Shown: positions 34,909 through 44,008 of the stretch, piece by piece
Layout: every line of letters starts with the position of its first letter
Position numbering within the stretch: the first letter of the stretch is position 1
From: Bacteroidales bacterium
GTDB taxonomy: Bacteria; Bacteroidota; Bacteroidia; Bacteroidales; F082
Reading direction: 5' to 3'
Assembly: GCA_014860665.1 (NCBI GenBank)
Contig: JACZJI010000129.1
Span: 1 to 56,027, forward strand
Length of the DNA stretch: 56,027 nt
The notes under the pieces: model-generated
What the model saw: the letters and a program-made list of their open reading frames with translations, nothing else
Databases searched by the model: none
What the model was told of the DNA's origin: nothing
Position numbers and translations under genes: made by a program

Positions 34909-35510
34909 TGGGAGATCTCAGAACAGTTGTCATCATCGAGAAAAACCTGCTGATTCAGGCGGGACTGGAGTCGATTCTCTCTGAATTGCCCAGGCTGGTC
35001 ATCATAGGTTTTTACACGGGAGACGAGCCTAATTTGAATGTATTGCTGACCAAGCAAGATCCCGATATTATGTTTTTAAACCCGCAATGTCTGGATGTCC
35101 CTGCGGCTAATTTTCTGAATCAGCTCAAAGGGAAAATCAATCCTTTAATTTTTGGCCTCCTGGATGACAACGCACCCGAATCTCTTAAAAGTCCTTTTGC
35201 CGACAGGCTGATGTTTTCCGATAATAAACAACAGATTCAAAACAAAATCCAGGAGCGTTGCAACCTTAACAATGATCCTCACGATAAGGCTCAGGTTCTG
35301 AGCTCCCGGGAAATTACCATTTTAAAACACGTAGTGCTGGGACTTACCAACCAGGAAATTGCCGACAAATTGTTTTTAAGTGTACATACTGTAATGACTC
35401 ACCGGAAAAACATAAATAAAAAACTGGGAATCAAAACAGTAAGCGGACTTATGGTTTACGCCCTGATGAATCAGCTGGTAAGCATGGAAGATCTGGGAGA
35501 TAAGATTTAA
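34908..35510 (+). CDS. LuxR-type regulator with a degenerate receiver
   Basis: 200 residues. The C-terminus (about 128-195) is a standard LuxR/NarL HTH (LSSREITILKHVVLGLTNQEIADKLFLSVHTVMTHRKNI). The N-terminal 115 residues have the receiver fold order, but the acidic pair is Glu-Lys (IIEKN) and the phospho-acceptor position is Asn58 (DIMFLNPQ), so normal Asp phosphorylation is impossible. This is a pseudo-receiver controlled by something else, most simply by the hemerythrin protein it is translationally coupled with (TAATG overlap). No cognate kinase is adjacent. Confidence 0.88.
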   Translation: MGDLRTVVIIEKNLLIQAGLESILSELPRLVIIGFYTGDEPNLNVLLTKQDPDIMFLNPQCLDVPAANFLNQLKGKINPLIFGLLDDNAPESLKSPFADRLMFSDNKQQIQNKIQERCNLNNDPHDKAQVLSSREITILKHVVLGLTNQEIADKLFLSVHTVMTHRKNINKKLGIKTVSGLMVYALMNQLVSMEDLGDKI

Positions 35511-35601
35511 AACCAGGTTTTTTGTGTTAAACCATTTCTGAAAGCATTCACCTCAAGATGCTATAACGCTAAGATTATTTTCCATTTTAAAACTTTAATA
35601 T

Positions 35602-36072
35602 TCATTTTATAATGGTAAAAGCACGGGGTTCAGACATATTATCCCATTCAAGCTTTCCGTTATACCACACTTTATTTACGATTTTATTACAACCCGCTGA
35701 AAAATCACAGGTTATGGTGTCTGTAATATGTCCATTAAGCTGAAGCAATGTCGTATCCGCTTCCAGAGAAACAGCCAAATAATATATGTGCGTCCCATTG
35801 TTTAATTCGATAACAAAATTTCGAGGGTTGTCGTAATGTCCATTATAAACCTCATTTTTAACTCCGTTCACCACATTATACAAATGCATACTATCTGCTG
35901 AAAAGTGGTTTGGTGTTGATAAATTCAGCAAATCCAGGCCTTCGGTATTTTTGTATGTGATTTCTACATTCGTATCAAAAACGTCACACGGACCTTTGGA
36001 GAATCCACATCCGGTAAAAACAAAAAAGGGGATTAGCAAAAGTAAAAACAGAATCTTTTTCATAATTATCAT
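35602..36072 (-). CDS. Small lipoprotein of unknown function
   Basis: 156 residues. Signal peptide with a lipobox ending at Cys22 (FVFTGC). The mature part has four further cysteines or so (GPC, DFSAGC) and a beta-rich pattern of alternating hydrophobics (HIYYLAVSLEADTTLLQLNG), suggesting a small immunoglobulin-like or beta-sandwich fold. I do not recognise a family. ATG 36072 and ATG 36063 are both possible starts. It stands alone between the LuxR-type regulator (convergent) and flavodoxin (divergent). Confidence 0.7.
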   Translation of the reverse strand: MIIMKKILFLLLLIPFFVFTGCGFSKGPCDVFDTNVEITYKNTEGLDLLNLSTPNHFSADSMHLYNVVNGVKNEVYNGHYDNPRNFVIELNNGTHIYYLAVSLEADTTLLQLNGHITDTITCDFSAGCNKIVNKVWYNGKLEWDNMSEPRAFTIIK

Positions 36073-36626
36073 GTTTTGATTAAAGATAAGCAGTCTATTG
36101 ATTTATTAGTTTTTCAGTTAGTCTTAATTCTTTCTTGATCAAAAGAATAATAGTCAGAATTTCTTAAAAGATTATCATAGGCGACCTCCTTTCTTGGTTT
36201 TGTTTAAGTAATGAGCTAGTTTTAACTCATTTCATTTTAAAGAGAATTGTCCTCCTTCTTTCAATAAATAAAATCCTTGGGATCGGGTTTAGGTCAAAAG
36301 GATTTTTCATTTTAGGTTATAATTCTCCGAAATTAAAAAGAAAAACCAAATTTTCAGTAAATTAACCTCAAAAAAAGCACACTATACCCCAACCTTCGAA
36401 CCTTTGAAAAGATGGCAATTACTTGTTTTTCCCTGCTGGAAGAGTAAGCCAGGGTAAATCCAGAACTGATTCCGGTCGGTTTTAAAATAGTACTTGTCAG
36501 ATACAGGATTTCAAAGTTTAAACGGTTTAAAAATCAAATTTTCCTTCAATATTTTAATTCAGATTCCTAATCCTCAGAAAAAACCCTTATTTTTGCAGCG
36601 CTTATTTTAAAACAATCTAAATAACA
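36073..36626. other. Gene-free AT-rich stretch, flavodoxin promoter at its end
   Basis: No ORF of useful length, RNA gene or strong repeat is visible. The only clear element is the -7 box at 36588-36595. Confidence 0.5.
36588..36595 (+). promoter_or_regulatory. -7 box TATTTTTG for flavodoxin
   Basis: TAnnTTTG match; predicted start near 36600, leader about 27 nt. No obvious Fur-type palindrome overlaps it. Confidence 0.45.
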
Positions 36627-37130
36627 ATGAAGACTATTGGATTATTTTACGGATCCACTTATGGAATGACCGAAAAGATTGCACATAAAATCAAAAATGA
36701 ATTCGGTGATCAGCCGGTAGACATTCTTAATGTCAAAGATGCAGAACTGGAAGACATCGACAAGTATGAATATCTTATTTTCGGTACTTCCGCCTGGGGA
36801 ATTGGCGAAATGCAGGATGACTGGGAACGAGCCATCGTAAAATTGGAGCAAATTGATTTTTCAAAGAAGAAACTGGCACTGTATGGCCTTGGCGATCAGA
36901 AGGAATATCCCGAAAGTTTTGTAGACGGATTGGGAATTTTGTATTGCCGTCTTCCCGATAAATCATGTGTTGTTGGTTACTGGCCTACTAAAGATTATAA
37001 CTTCTATTTCTCACTTGCTGACAGAGAAGGGAATTTTGCAGGCCTGGTTATTGATGAGCATAACCAACCTGAAAAGACAGACGAAAGAGTTAAAAACTGG
37101 GTTGCCCAGCTGAAAAAAGAGTTTAAATAA
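36627..37130 (+). CDS. fldA: Long-chain flavodoxin
   Basis: 167 residues, usual for long-chain flavodoxins. FMN phosphate loop at 9-16 (GSTYGMTE). Isoalloxazine-flanking loops are GTSAWGIGEMQDDW (Trp) and the 90s loop GLGDQKEYPESFVDG with a following Tyr. C-terminal GLVIDEHNQPEKTDERVKNWV matches FldA. It is a cytoplasmic one/two-electron carrier that replaces ferredoxin under iron limitation. It has its own promoter and a terminator-like hairpin about 90 bases after the stop. Confidence 0.95.
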   Translation: MKTIGLFYGSTYGMTEKIAHKIKNEFGDQPVDILNVKDAELEDIDKYEYLIFGTSAWGIGEMQDDWERAIVKLEQIDFSKKKLALYGLGDQKEYPESFVDGLGILYCRLPDKSCVVGYWPTKDYNFYFSLADREGNFAGLVIDEHNQPEKTDERVKNWVAQLKKEFK

Positions 37131-37219
37131 CCCGTCACTGTAAAGCTAGATCTCATAAGGCGAACTTGTCCTTCCGGGGAAGAGATGAATTAAATCCGGC
37201 CATAAACCGCCGCTGTTCG

Positions 37220-37249
37220 AAAAACCGACTTTTTTTAAAACCGGTTTTT
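37220..37249. terminator. Bidirectional terminator-like hairpin after flavodoxin
   Basis: AAAAACCG (37220-37227) pairs with CGGTTTTT (37242-37249) across a 14-nt AT-rich loop. It lies 90 bases beyond the flavodoxin stop and before the msrAB start. Confidence 0.45.
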
Positions 37250-37311
37250 ACTATTTATCTGCTAAATGAAACGGAACTGAAGTTCCGCAATTAAACCGAA
37301 AGGAGATCAAC

Positions 37312-38406
37312 ATGAGATTTAAACTGTTATTTATCGTTATCGGTGCAGTACTCATTTCCGGTTGTACTAATTTAAAAGCTCAGAAAAAGATGTCTGATAA
37401 CAAGTTAATCTATAGCGGAAAATATGAAACTGCCACCCTTGCGGGAGGATGTTACTGGTGTATAGACGCCGCCTTTGAAAACCTCCCCGGTGTTGTAAAA
37501 GTCATTTCAGGATTTGCAGGCGGGCACGTTAAGAACCCCACCTACGAAGAAGTCAGTACCGGAACTACCGGAGCCAGAGAAGCGGTTCAGGTAATCTTTG
37601 ACCCGACGATCATAAGCTATGCTGAAATACTGGATGTTTACTGGAAACAATTCGACCCGACTGATGCCACCGGTTCTTTTGTCGACCGTGGTTCACAATA
37701 TGAATCAGCCATTTTCTATCACGATAAAACTCAGGAAGAGTTAGCCAAGCAGTCTAAAGAAGAATTGGCTAATTCCGGCATGTTTCACAAACCTATTGTT
37801 ACCAAAATCGAAAAGTTTACGGCTTTTTACCCTGCCACAAGCGACCAGCAGCATTTTTACAGGAAAAGTCCTGTCAGGTATAATTTTTATCGTGAGCACT
37901 CCGGACGGGATCAGTTTATCATGGGTGTTTGGGGCGATAAAGATGTGGACAATTACAAAAAACCATCAGAAGCAAAGATCAAAAAGGAGCTGACGCCTTT
38001 ACAATACCAGGTTACCCAGGAAAATGCCACAGAAAAACCTTTCGACAACAAATACTGGGACAATCACAAAAAAGGCATCTATGTGGATGTGGTGACCGGT
38101 GAACCGTTGTTCAGCTCAACGGATAAATACAATTCCGGTTGCGGCTGGCCCAGTTTCACACAACCCATCGATCCGAGATATCTTGACAAAAAAGAAGATC
38201 GTTCTTACGGTATGAACCGCGTCGAGGTGCGCAGCAAGTTCGGTAATTCACATCTCGGCCATGTCTTTGATGATGGCCCGACTCCCACACATTTGAGATA
38301 TTGCATTAACTCAGCAGCACTTCGCTTCATCCCGTTGGAGGATATGAAAAAGGAAGGCTACGGCGAATACCTTTATCTTTTTAAGGAACAGAAAGCTAAG
38401 AAATAA
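37312..38406 (+). CDS. msrAB: Exported bifunctional methionine sulfoxide reductase MsrA-MsrB
   Basis: 364 residues. The N-terminus is a lipoprotein signal with Cys18 (VLISGC), so the enzyme works in the periplasm. MsrA domain (about 35-205): active-site motif GGCYWC with Cys47. MsrB domain (about 215-360): GCGWPSF and catalytic Cys331 in RYCINSAA. The Cys-x-x-Cys zinc pairs of many MsrB proteins are absent. It reduces both S- and R-methionine sulfoxide in oxidised proteins; electron supply in the periplasm is not visible here. A strong Shine-Dalgarno (AAAGGAG) precedes the ATG. Confidence 0.95.
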   Translation: MRFKLLFIVIGAVLISGCTNLKAQKKMSDNKLIYSGKYETATLAGGCYWCIDAAFENLPGVVKVISGFAGGHVKNPTYEEVSTGTTGAREAVQVIFDPTIISYAEILDVYWKQFDPTDATGSFVDRGSQYESAIFYHDKTQEELAKQSKEELANSGMFHKPIVTKIEKFTAFYPATSDQQHFYRKSPVRYNFYREHSGRDQFIMGVWGDKDVDNYKKPSEAKIKKELTPLQYQVTQENATEKPFDNKYWDNHKKGIYVDVVTGEPLFSSTDKYNSGCGWPSFTQPIDPRYLDKKEDRSYGMNRVEVRSKFGNSHLGHVFDDGPTPTHLRYCINSAALRFIPLEDMKKEGYGEYLYLFKEQKAKK

Positions 38407-38434
38407 TCTTCCTGGCTTTTATCAGAAATCCTAT

Positions 38435-38896
38435 TTAGAAAAGAAAAGTTCCCGATAATTTTTCCTTTTTATGGAAGTAAAATCTTTTCATGACCAGGCC
38501 GTGAAGTCCCATAGCAAGCAACAGTCCGGCAAGCGGGAGCACCAGTCCTGAAACATAAAGGTCATTGAAAAATTTCGTAATACCTCCCAAAAACTGAATG
38601 TTCAGTTTTCCTGAATTAAGATACCCTGTGGCATCTGAAATCCAGGAAGGAGCCGAAGATGAAGTTGCGGGAGTAAGCATGGCAAAAACAACTACTGCCA
38701 GGATAAAAAAAGCAACGATAACCCATCCCAGTTTTGAGATTACGGGGCGATAACTTTGAAGTTTTACTTCCAACCTGACTTTATCCATCACGTTTTCTGT
38801 AAAACGGAATGAAGGCGATTCAGAGCGTTCTTTTTTAAAAAGTTTTCTCAGTTCGTCATCAAACTCTTTTTCCGTGAAATTCGGGTCAGTATTCAT
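38435..38896 (-). CDS. Membrane protein, probable anti-sigma factor
   Basis: 153 residues. A charged cytoplasmic N-terminus (1-55, TEKEFDDELRKLFKKERSE) is followed by TM1 at about 58-80, a short periplasmic region and TM2 at about 113-132. It starts 18 nt after the ECF sigma gene, in the usual place for an anti-sigma factor. No zinc His-x3-Cys-x2-Cys motif is seen, so it is not a ZAS-type anti-sigma. The role is inferred from position and topology. Confidence 0.65.
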   Translation of the reverse strand: MNTDPNFTEKEFDDELRKLFKKERSESPSFRFTENVMDKVRLEVKLQSYRPVISKLGWVIVAFFILAVVVFAMLTPATSSSAPSWISDATGYLNSGKLNIQFLGGITKFFNDLYVSGLVLPLAGLLLAMGLHGLVMKRFYFHKKEKLSGTFLF

Positions 38897-38914
38897 GATT
38901 TTTTCTTTTTCAAT

Positions 38915-39481
38915 TTAAATTTGAAGCGCATCTTTCACCGGAACCAGTACCTCAAACAGCTTCTTCCTGATTCTGAAAAGCTTAATTTTCACATTGGAAA
39001 CCGAAAGCCCGGTCACATGAGCCATCTCTTCAACGGGCAGGTCATCAAAATAGTATAAATGCACCAAACCCTGATCTTCATCAGAAAGCCTTTTCAGAGC
39101 ATTGTGCAGCATTCTGGAACGCATTTCATCGTCCTGCCAGTCTTCCTCTTCGTTTGCCAAAGAACGTGCCGTATTTCCCGGAATATTCTCGATGGAAACC
39201 TCTGCATTCTTTTTTTTTCTGAGCCTGGAAATACATTCATTGTAAGCAATCCTGTACATCCAGGTAGAAAACTTTGCCTTTTGCTTAAATTTCGGCAACG
39301 CTTTGAAAATTTTAAGGAACACATCCTGTGCAATCTCTTCAGCTTCTTCCCTTTGTTGAACCATGCGAAGCGCCAGGGTAAACACCATGTCTTTATATTT
39401 CTTCACCAAAAGCCCAAAGGCTTCAGTGTCGCCCTGAATAACACGGTTTGTCCAAAGGATGTCTTCCTGTTCGCTTTTCAT
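38915..39481 (-). CDS. ECF-type RNA polymerase sigma factor
   Basis: 188 residues. Sigma-2 (about 20-90) includes the core-binding stretch DMVFTLALRMVQQREEAEE and the -10 recognition helix FKQKAKFSTWMYRIAYN. Sigma-4 (about 125-180) has LSDEDQGLVHLYYFDDLPVEEMAHVTGLSVSNVKIKLFRIRKKL. It directs polymerase to stress- or envelope-related promoters and is probably held by the membrane protein encoded next. No autoregulatory promoter could be recognised. Confidence 0.94.
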   Translation of the reverse strand: MKSEQEDILWTNRVIQGDTEAFGLLVKKYKDMVFTLALRMVQQREEAEEIAQDVFLKIFKALPKFKQKAKFSTWMYRIAYNECISRLRKKKNAEVSIENIPGNTARSLANEEEDWQDDEMRSRMLHNALKRLSDEDQGLVHLYYFDDLPVEEMAHVTGLSVSNVKIKLFRIRKKLFEVLVPVKDALQI

Positions 39482-39649
39482 TGTATTTTGGACGCGAATC
39501 GCTCTTTTTGGTTACGCATAAAATTACAAATTTTAAAGCCGTTGAACAAGACGTTTTTATGAAAGATAAACATCCGGATCTGTAACCGGTTTGAAATTCT
39601 GCCGTCAAAAGTGAAAAAATCGAATGTTACACTTTAAAATTGATAAACC

Positions 39650-39988
39650 ATGGAAGACGTATTAGTTCCTCTGATTGTATTTGCGAGTATTTTTGGTGTT
39701 ATCTATGTATTCTTATCCACCCGTAATAAAGAGCGCCTCGCCCTGATTGAAAAAGGTGCCGATGCCAAGCTCTTCAATACAGGAAAAGTTTACAACTATA
39801 GAAACACACTCCTGTCCCTGGGCATGTTCCTGATTGGTATCGCCTTTGGAATCATGGGCGGAGCTTTGTTAAAGTTCAATACCACATTAGATCCAGGCTC
39901 TGCCTATTCTCTAAGCATTTTCTTCTTTGCCGGCCTCAGCCTCGTGATTTATTTCTTCGTTGCCCGGAAACTGGAAGATAAGGACTAA
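39650..39988 (+). CDS. Small membrane protein, DUF6249-like
   Basis: 112 residues with three predicted membrane helices (about 5-22, 48-68, 82-104) and a charged loop STRNKERLALIEKGADAKLF after the first helix, a pattern found in small Bacteroidota membrane proteins next to ECF sigma/anti-sigma genes. It is divergent from the sigma factor and has a strong terminator. It may be a regulon member; function unknown. Confidence 0.7.
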   Translation: MEDVLVPLIVFASIFGVIYVFLSTRNKERLALIEKGADAKLFNTGKVYNYRNTLLSLGMFLIGIAFGIMGGALLKFNTTLDPGSAYSLSIFFFAGLSLVIYFFVARKLEDKD

Positions 39989-40025
39989 AACAAAGCGTTA
40001 TAGAATTCAGCGCTTGGGTTAAACT

Positions 40026-40059
40026 AAAACAGGGAATAAAATTTATTCCCTGTTTTTTT
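40026..40059 (+). terminator. Intrinsic terminator
   Basis: AAAACAGGGAATA (from 40026) pairs with TATTCCCTGTTTT (to 40056) and is followed by more T residues. It ends the DUF6249-like gene and can also act on the opposite strand. Confidence 0.8.
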
Positions 40060-40105
40060 ATTTCCCGGATATCGGGAACTTCAACCATCGTCTTTTGTCT
40101 TTCTT

Positions 40106-41101
40106 TTAAATCTTCACAATCATTTTACCTTTGTTTTTCCCGTCAAAAAGGTCAATAAAGGCCTGTGGGGTATTCTCAAATCCTTCCACAATGGTTTCTT
40201 TGTAGGTGAGTTTCCCTTCTTTTAACCATAAAGATAATTTTTGAAAAGCCTCGGGGAATTTACCGGAATAATTACCGATAATAAAACCCTGCATCAACGC
40301 ACTGTTCTTTAAGATGAACGGTTCTAACCGTGGTCCTGTGGGCATGGTGGTTGCATTGTAAGCAGAAATGGAGCCGCAAACCACGATTCGGGCAAACTTG
40401 TTAAGGTTGGCCAAAACGCCATCGGTAATAGTTCCGCCCACATTGTCGAAATAAACATCCACCCCCTCCGGGCAGGCTTTGGCAATGGCCTGACTCATAT
40501 CTGCTGTTGTATGATAATTAATGGCTTCATCAAATCCAAAATCAGATTTGAGCATGGCTGTCTTTTCATCCGTTCCGGCAATCCCCACAACACGGCATCC
40601 CATAATTTTACCAATCTGTCCGACCACGCTACCTACAGCGCCTGCAGCTCCTGAAACTACGAGTGTTTCACCGCTTTTCGGTGCACCAATTTCAGTTAAT
40701 CCCAGATAGGCCGTTAATCCTGTCATTCCCAGAACGCCAAGATAAGCTGACAAAGGGGCCTTTGTCGCATCCACCGGCGTCAGTCCCTGACCATTGGATT
40801 TTTGAAATTCCTTCCATTCCAACATGCCCGTCACAAAATCGCCTTGTTTAAAACCGGGGTGTCTGGATTCGGTAACTTCAGCAATCATGCCGGAACTTAT
40901 GGGTTTGTTCAGTTGAAACGGAGCTATGTAAGATTTGGTATCGTTCATCCGGCCTCTGAGATAAGGATCTACCGAAACAAAACGCGTTTTCAGTAATACT
41001 TCGTTATCCTGTATCAAAGGCATTTCCTCTTCGATTGTTTTAAAATCATTTAGTTGAGGCCTGCCTGCCGGCCTATTATTTAATATGATGGTTCTGTTCA
41101 T
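40106..41101 (-). CDS. NADP-dependent oxidoreductase, MDR family (CurA/leukotriene B4 dehydrogenase-like)
   Basis: About 331 residues of the zinc-independent medium-chain dehydrogenase/reductase type. N-terminal signature NRTIILNNRPAGRP...DFKTIEEEMP, the nucleotide-binding loop GAAGAVGSVVGQIGK (AxxGxxG type), the NADPH-phosphate region GIAGTDEKTAML, and YFDNVGG. Relatives reduce alpha,beta-unsaturated ketones and aldehydes such as curcumin and 15-oxo-prostaglandins. An upstream in-frame TTG at 41128 overlaps the previous gene and is less likely than ATG 41101. It is co-directional with the NAD(P)-binding protein gene 23 nt upstream, probably as an operon. Confidence 0.92.
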   Translation of the reverse strand: MNRTIILNNRPAGRPQLNDFKTIEEEMPLIQDNEVLLKTRFVSVDPYLRGRMNDTKSYIAPFQLNKPISSGMIAEVTESRHPGFKQGDFVTGMLEWKEFQKSNGQGLTPVDATKAPLSAYLGVLGMTGLTAYLGLTEIGAPKSGETLVVSGAAGAVGSVVGQIGKIMGCRVVGIAGTDEKTAMLKSDFGFDEAINYHTTADMSQAIAKACPEGVDVYFDNVGGTITDGVLANLNKFARIVVCGSISAYNATTMPTGPRLEPFILKNSALMQGFIIGNYSGKFPEAFQKLSLWLKEGKLTYKETIVEGFENTPQAFIDLFDGKNKGKMIVKI

Positions 41102-41124
41102 TTTTTTTATTTTAAAAGTTTCTT

Positions 41125-41808
41125 TCAATTTGTTCCTGAGTCCTGATGCTCAAAAGAGCCGAATATTTCTATTTGGTTCGATTCGATCACCTGAACATCA
41201 GGCTTGGTATTTGCCAGATAGATCATGGCTTGTGCAATTTTCTCGGCGTCGATCATTCTGTATTTTTTCAAGCCGCCAACCATTAGTGGCTGTATCAATT
41301 TGGCAAATACTATGCCAGCCCCCTCTCCAAATCGCTTTGTTTTTCTCTTGCCACCAATAAAAGACGGCCTTAAAATGTATGTGTTTGGTACATTCTCTTT
41401 TAAAACGGCATGTTCCATTTCACCTTTGGTGCGACTGTAAAAAATTTTGCTGTTGGAATTGGCTCCCATGGACGAGATAACCAAAAGTGTTTGAATGTTG
41501 TTGGTTTTGCAGAGTTTTGTTGCCGACACAGGTATTCCATAATCAATCCTATGATATGCTGACCTGTCAGGTGTCTGTTTGGCAGTGGTACCGATGCAGC
41601 AATAAACTTCGTCGGCTTTAAAATCCTGATGGAAAGTTTCCAGTTTCAGCAAATCACCAACAAATTCAGAAACTTTCGGATTGTTTATTCCCAGACTTTT
41701 CCGGGTAAATATCTTCACTGAATCGTAACGATCGTCTTCAATCAGTTTTAGCAATAGCAAGTTTCCGGTTAAACCGGAGGCTCCTAAAATAATGGCAGTT
41801 TTTCCCAT
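41125..41808 (-). CDS. NAD(P)-binding Rossmann protein, NmrA/HTATIP2-like
   Basis: About 227 residues. N-terminal dinucleotide motif GASGLTGN, then EVYCCIGTTAKQTPDRSAYHRIDYGIP and SSMGANSNSKIFYSRTKGEMEHAV, the Ser...Tyr/Lys order of atypical SDR proteins related to HTATIP2/TIP30 and YbjT-type proteins. The likely role is a reductase or redox sensor; the substrate is unknown. ATG 41808 is chosen over TTG 41832 because of a -7 box TAACTTTG at 41860-41853. Confidence 0.85.
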   Translation of the reverse strand: MGKTAIILGASGLTGNLLLLKLIEDDRYDSVKIFTRKSLGINNPKVSEFVGDLLKLETFHQDFKADEVYCCIGTTAKQTPDRSAYHRIDYGIPVSATKLCKTNNIQTLLVISSMGANSNSKIFYSRTKGEMEHAVLKENVPNTYILRPSFIGGKRKTKRFGEGAGIVFAKLIQPLMVGGLKKYRMIDAEKIAQAMIYLANTKPDVQVIESNQIEIFGSFEHQDSGTN

Positions 41809-41852
41809 GGGTTTTGTTTTTGTCTTGTTCAAGCAGAAATTAGATGTAACAA

Positions 41853-41860
41853 CAAAGTTA
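41853..41860 (-). promoter_or_regulatory. -7 box TAACTTTG for the oxidoreductase operon
   Basis: Minus-strand TAnnTTTG match; predicted start near 41848, leader about 40 nt. No gene is seen in the remaining 41861-42098. Confidence 0.5.
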
Positions 41861-42098
41861 AGTGATATCAGGTTAATTCTGATTTCAAAAAATACCGTCA
41901 GATTATATTGGACCGGATGAGATAATTTTGATGTGTTGGAAAAAACTCATTTCTTATTAAAGCGTCAGCTTTAAAAGATCATAACCGATCAATACGGTTT
42001 AAGAAAGACACCGGATTCCCAGGCGGACTTACGAAAGTTTAAAGAACCAAATCACAAACTGATCATAGAAGTCATAACCATCATAAAAAATCAGTGTA

Positions 42099-43676
42099 CT
42101 ATTTTTTAGCAGAAATCCTGCTCATAGCACGTTCCGTCATGGCGGTAATAGTTAAAGACGGGTTTACACCCGGATTAGCAGAAATAGCAGAACCATCACA
42201 AACATAAAGGTTTTCATACCCAAACACTTTGTGGTTTTGGTCTATAACACCTTCCTCACGATTTTTCCCAATAACACAACCACCCAAAATATGTGCAGTA
42301 GTAGGAATACCGAAAAGCACTTCGGTGGTCATCACATAGGGCGAGCCGTGAATGACTTTGGCCGTTCTTTCCGCCAGTTCTTTTGCCCTGGGAATAAAAG
42401 AAGTAGGCGCGTTTCCGGTGGAAACCTTTGAACTCAAATTAAACAACCCTCTTTTGAAGCGCAGCGTACTGTCGAGATGTTGCATAAAAAGCAGAATGAC
42501 GGATTCTTTGGAGAAGTTTTTAGAGAAATACATCCGGGGCATTAAAAGCGGATGCCTGAAAAAGTGCAGGATCAGCTTTCCTGTCCTTGCCCAGGCATTC
42601 TTTCCATAGATCATGGGCATGCCCAACAGTTTAAAAAATCCTGAACCTGAGCCATAACGAACCGCTTCCACATGCGAATCTTCATCGGGCGGGAATATGG
42701 AACCAATGGCCACGCCTTGCGAGAAATCTTTTTCACTTTTTGGGGAATGAACCAACACCAAGCTTTCGTTGTTGGTACGGATGTCATTCCCAATTTTATC
42801 GCTGATATGCGGAAGTCCTTTTTGTTTCATGTCCAGCAACATACGCACCGATCCCAGCACGCCTCCAGAAAATATTACGCCTTTGGCTTTAATATGCTTT
42901 TTCGGCCCGGAAAAGAATGAAGTAGATTTTTTGTACGTGATCACATAACCCTGCGAACCATCTTTGCTCCCTTCGGGACGGACATCAGTCACTTTGCTTT
43001 CTGCCAGCACTTCGGCGCCTTTTTTCATGGCCAGATATAAATAATTCTTGTCCAGTGTATTCTTGGCATTATACCGGCAGCCGGTCATGCAGCCTCCACT
43101 ATGTCGGCAACCTTCCCGATCCGGGCCTTCGCCCTTAAAAAAAGGATCGGGAACCTTCACTTCCGGTTCTCCGAAAAAGACAGCTACATCCGTTGCCTTG
43201 AAATCCTGCTCATGCCCCATCTCTTTTGCCACTTGCCGCAAGGCCAGATCCGAATCAAACAACTTGGGATTGCGGGCAGCTCCAAGCATGCGCTCGGCTT
43301 CCTGATAAAAAGGTTCCAGCTCTTTTTCCCAATCCGCCACACCGGCCCAGCTACCTGACTGGAAGAAAACCTTTTTAGGCCGCGGCAGGGTGTTGGCATA
43401 CACCAGCGAGCCTCCGCCCACGCCTACGCCACTCAAAATGCCCACATGGCGCAGGAAAGTCATCTTGAAGAAACCCATCAGCCGTAAGGATGGTATCCAC
43501 AGCCATCTGCTCAAGTGCCAGTTTGTTTTGGGAAAATCTTCCGGGTTCCACCATTTGCCTTTTTCAATCACCAGCACTTTATATCCTTTTTCGCTGAGAC
43601 GCAATGCAGACACCGAGCCACCGAAGCCCGAACCAATAATAACAAAATCGTAAGATTCTTCCAGTTTTTGATTCAT
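42099..43676 (-). CDS. GMC-family FAD-dependent oxidoreductase, cholesterol-oxidase-like
   Basis: 525 residues. N-terminal FAD-binding motif GSGFGG (15-20) in DFVIIGSGFGGSVSALRL. A GMC-type motif GVGVGGGSLVYANT precedes a cysteine-containing segment (CRHSGGCMTGCRYNAKNTLD). The C-terminal block has PTTAHILGGCVIG (active-site His) and YVCDGSAISANPGVNPSLTITAMTERAM. It oxidises alcohols, perhaps sterols or other polycyclic lipids. No Tat or Sec signal is visible, so it is probably cytoplasmic. It stands alone on the minus strand and has a palindromic repeat in its upstream region. Confidence 0.92.
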   Translation of the reverse strand: MNQKLEESYDFVIIGSGFGGSVSALRLSEKGYKVLVIEKGKWWNPEDFPKTNWHLSRWLWIPSLRLMGFFKMTFLRHVGILSGVGVGGGSLVYANTLPRPKKVFFQSGSWAGVADWEKELEPFYQEAERMLGAARNPKLFDSDLALRQVAKEMGHEQDFKATDVAVFFGEPEVKVPDPFFKGEGPDREGCRHSGGCMTGCRYNAKNTLDKNYLYLAMKKGAEVLAESKVTDVRPEGSKDGSQGYVITYKKSTSFFSGPKKHIKAKGVIFSGGVLGSVRMLLDMKQKGLPHISDKIGNDIRTNNESLVLVHSPKSEKDFSQGVAIGSIFPPDEDSHVEAVRYGSGSGFFKLLGMPMIYGKNAWARTGKLILHFFRHPLLMPRMYFSKNFSKESVILLFMQHLDSTLRFKRGLFNLSSKVSTGNAPTSFIPRAKELAERTAKVIHGSPYVMTTEVLFGIPTTAHILGGCVIGKNREEGVIDQNHKVFGYENLYVCDGSAISANPGVNPSLTITAMTERAMSRISAKK

Positions 43677-43788
43677 GATTTTGGATTTCAGGATGAAGCA
43701 GTAAATCTATAAAAATTTTATGATGCCTGCTGCTGATTTTTCACAGGTTATTTGATGAAGCAAATTCAAAAATAAAAGAATGTGGCTG

Positions 43789-43872
43789 TACCACAAAAGA
43801 TCAAAGGAGGTACAAAGGGAGAAATCAGTCTCCGTGATACTCTGTGGCTTCTTTGTGGACCTTTGTGTAATA
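43789..43872. repeat. Dispersed imperfect palindrome, copy 1
   Basis: Lies between divergent genes. Its right arm contains the 18-mer CTCTGTGGCTTCTTTGTG (43840-43857), identical to one at 46373-46390 in copy 2. The left arm (from ACCACAAAAGA, 43790) is an imperfect complement. No coding capacity. Confidence 0.7.
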
Positions 43873-43960
43873 GCTTTCTTTAGCCTATAGGCAGCTTCAA
43901 AGTGGAAAACACCTGAATAACAGCCCCAGTTTTCCATATCCATCCTATCTCATAAAATCA

Positions 43961-43968
43961 TAACTTTG
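43961..43968 (+). promoter_or_regulatory. -7 box TAACTTTG for the DUF169 gene
   Basis: TAnnTTTG match; predicted start near 43973, leader about 36 nt. Confidence 0.5.
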
Positions 43969-44008
43969 GCCTTTCAATAAAGGGTTTCCGCAGAGAAAAA
44001 GGACAAAA

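Noticed and set aside
35510..35530. Terminator AAAACCAGGTTTTTT after the LuxR-type gene
   Set aside because: The palindrome has a central loop of at most one base and cannot form a stable hairpin.
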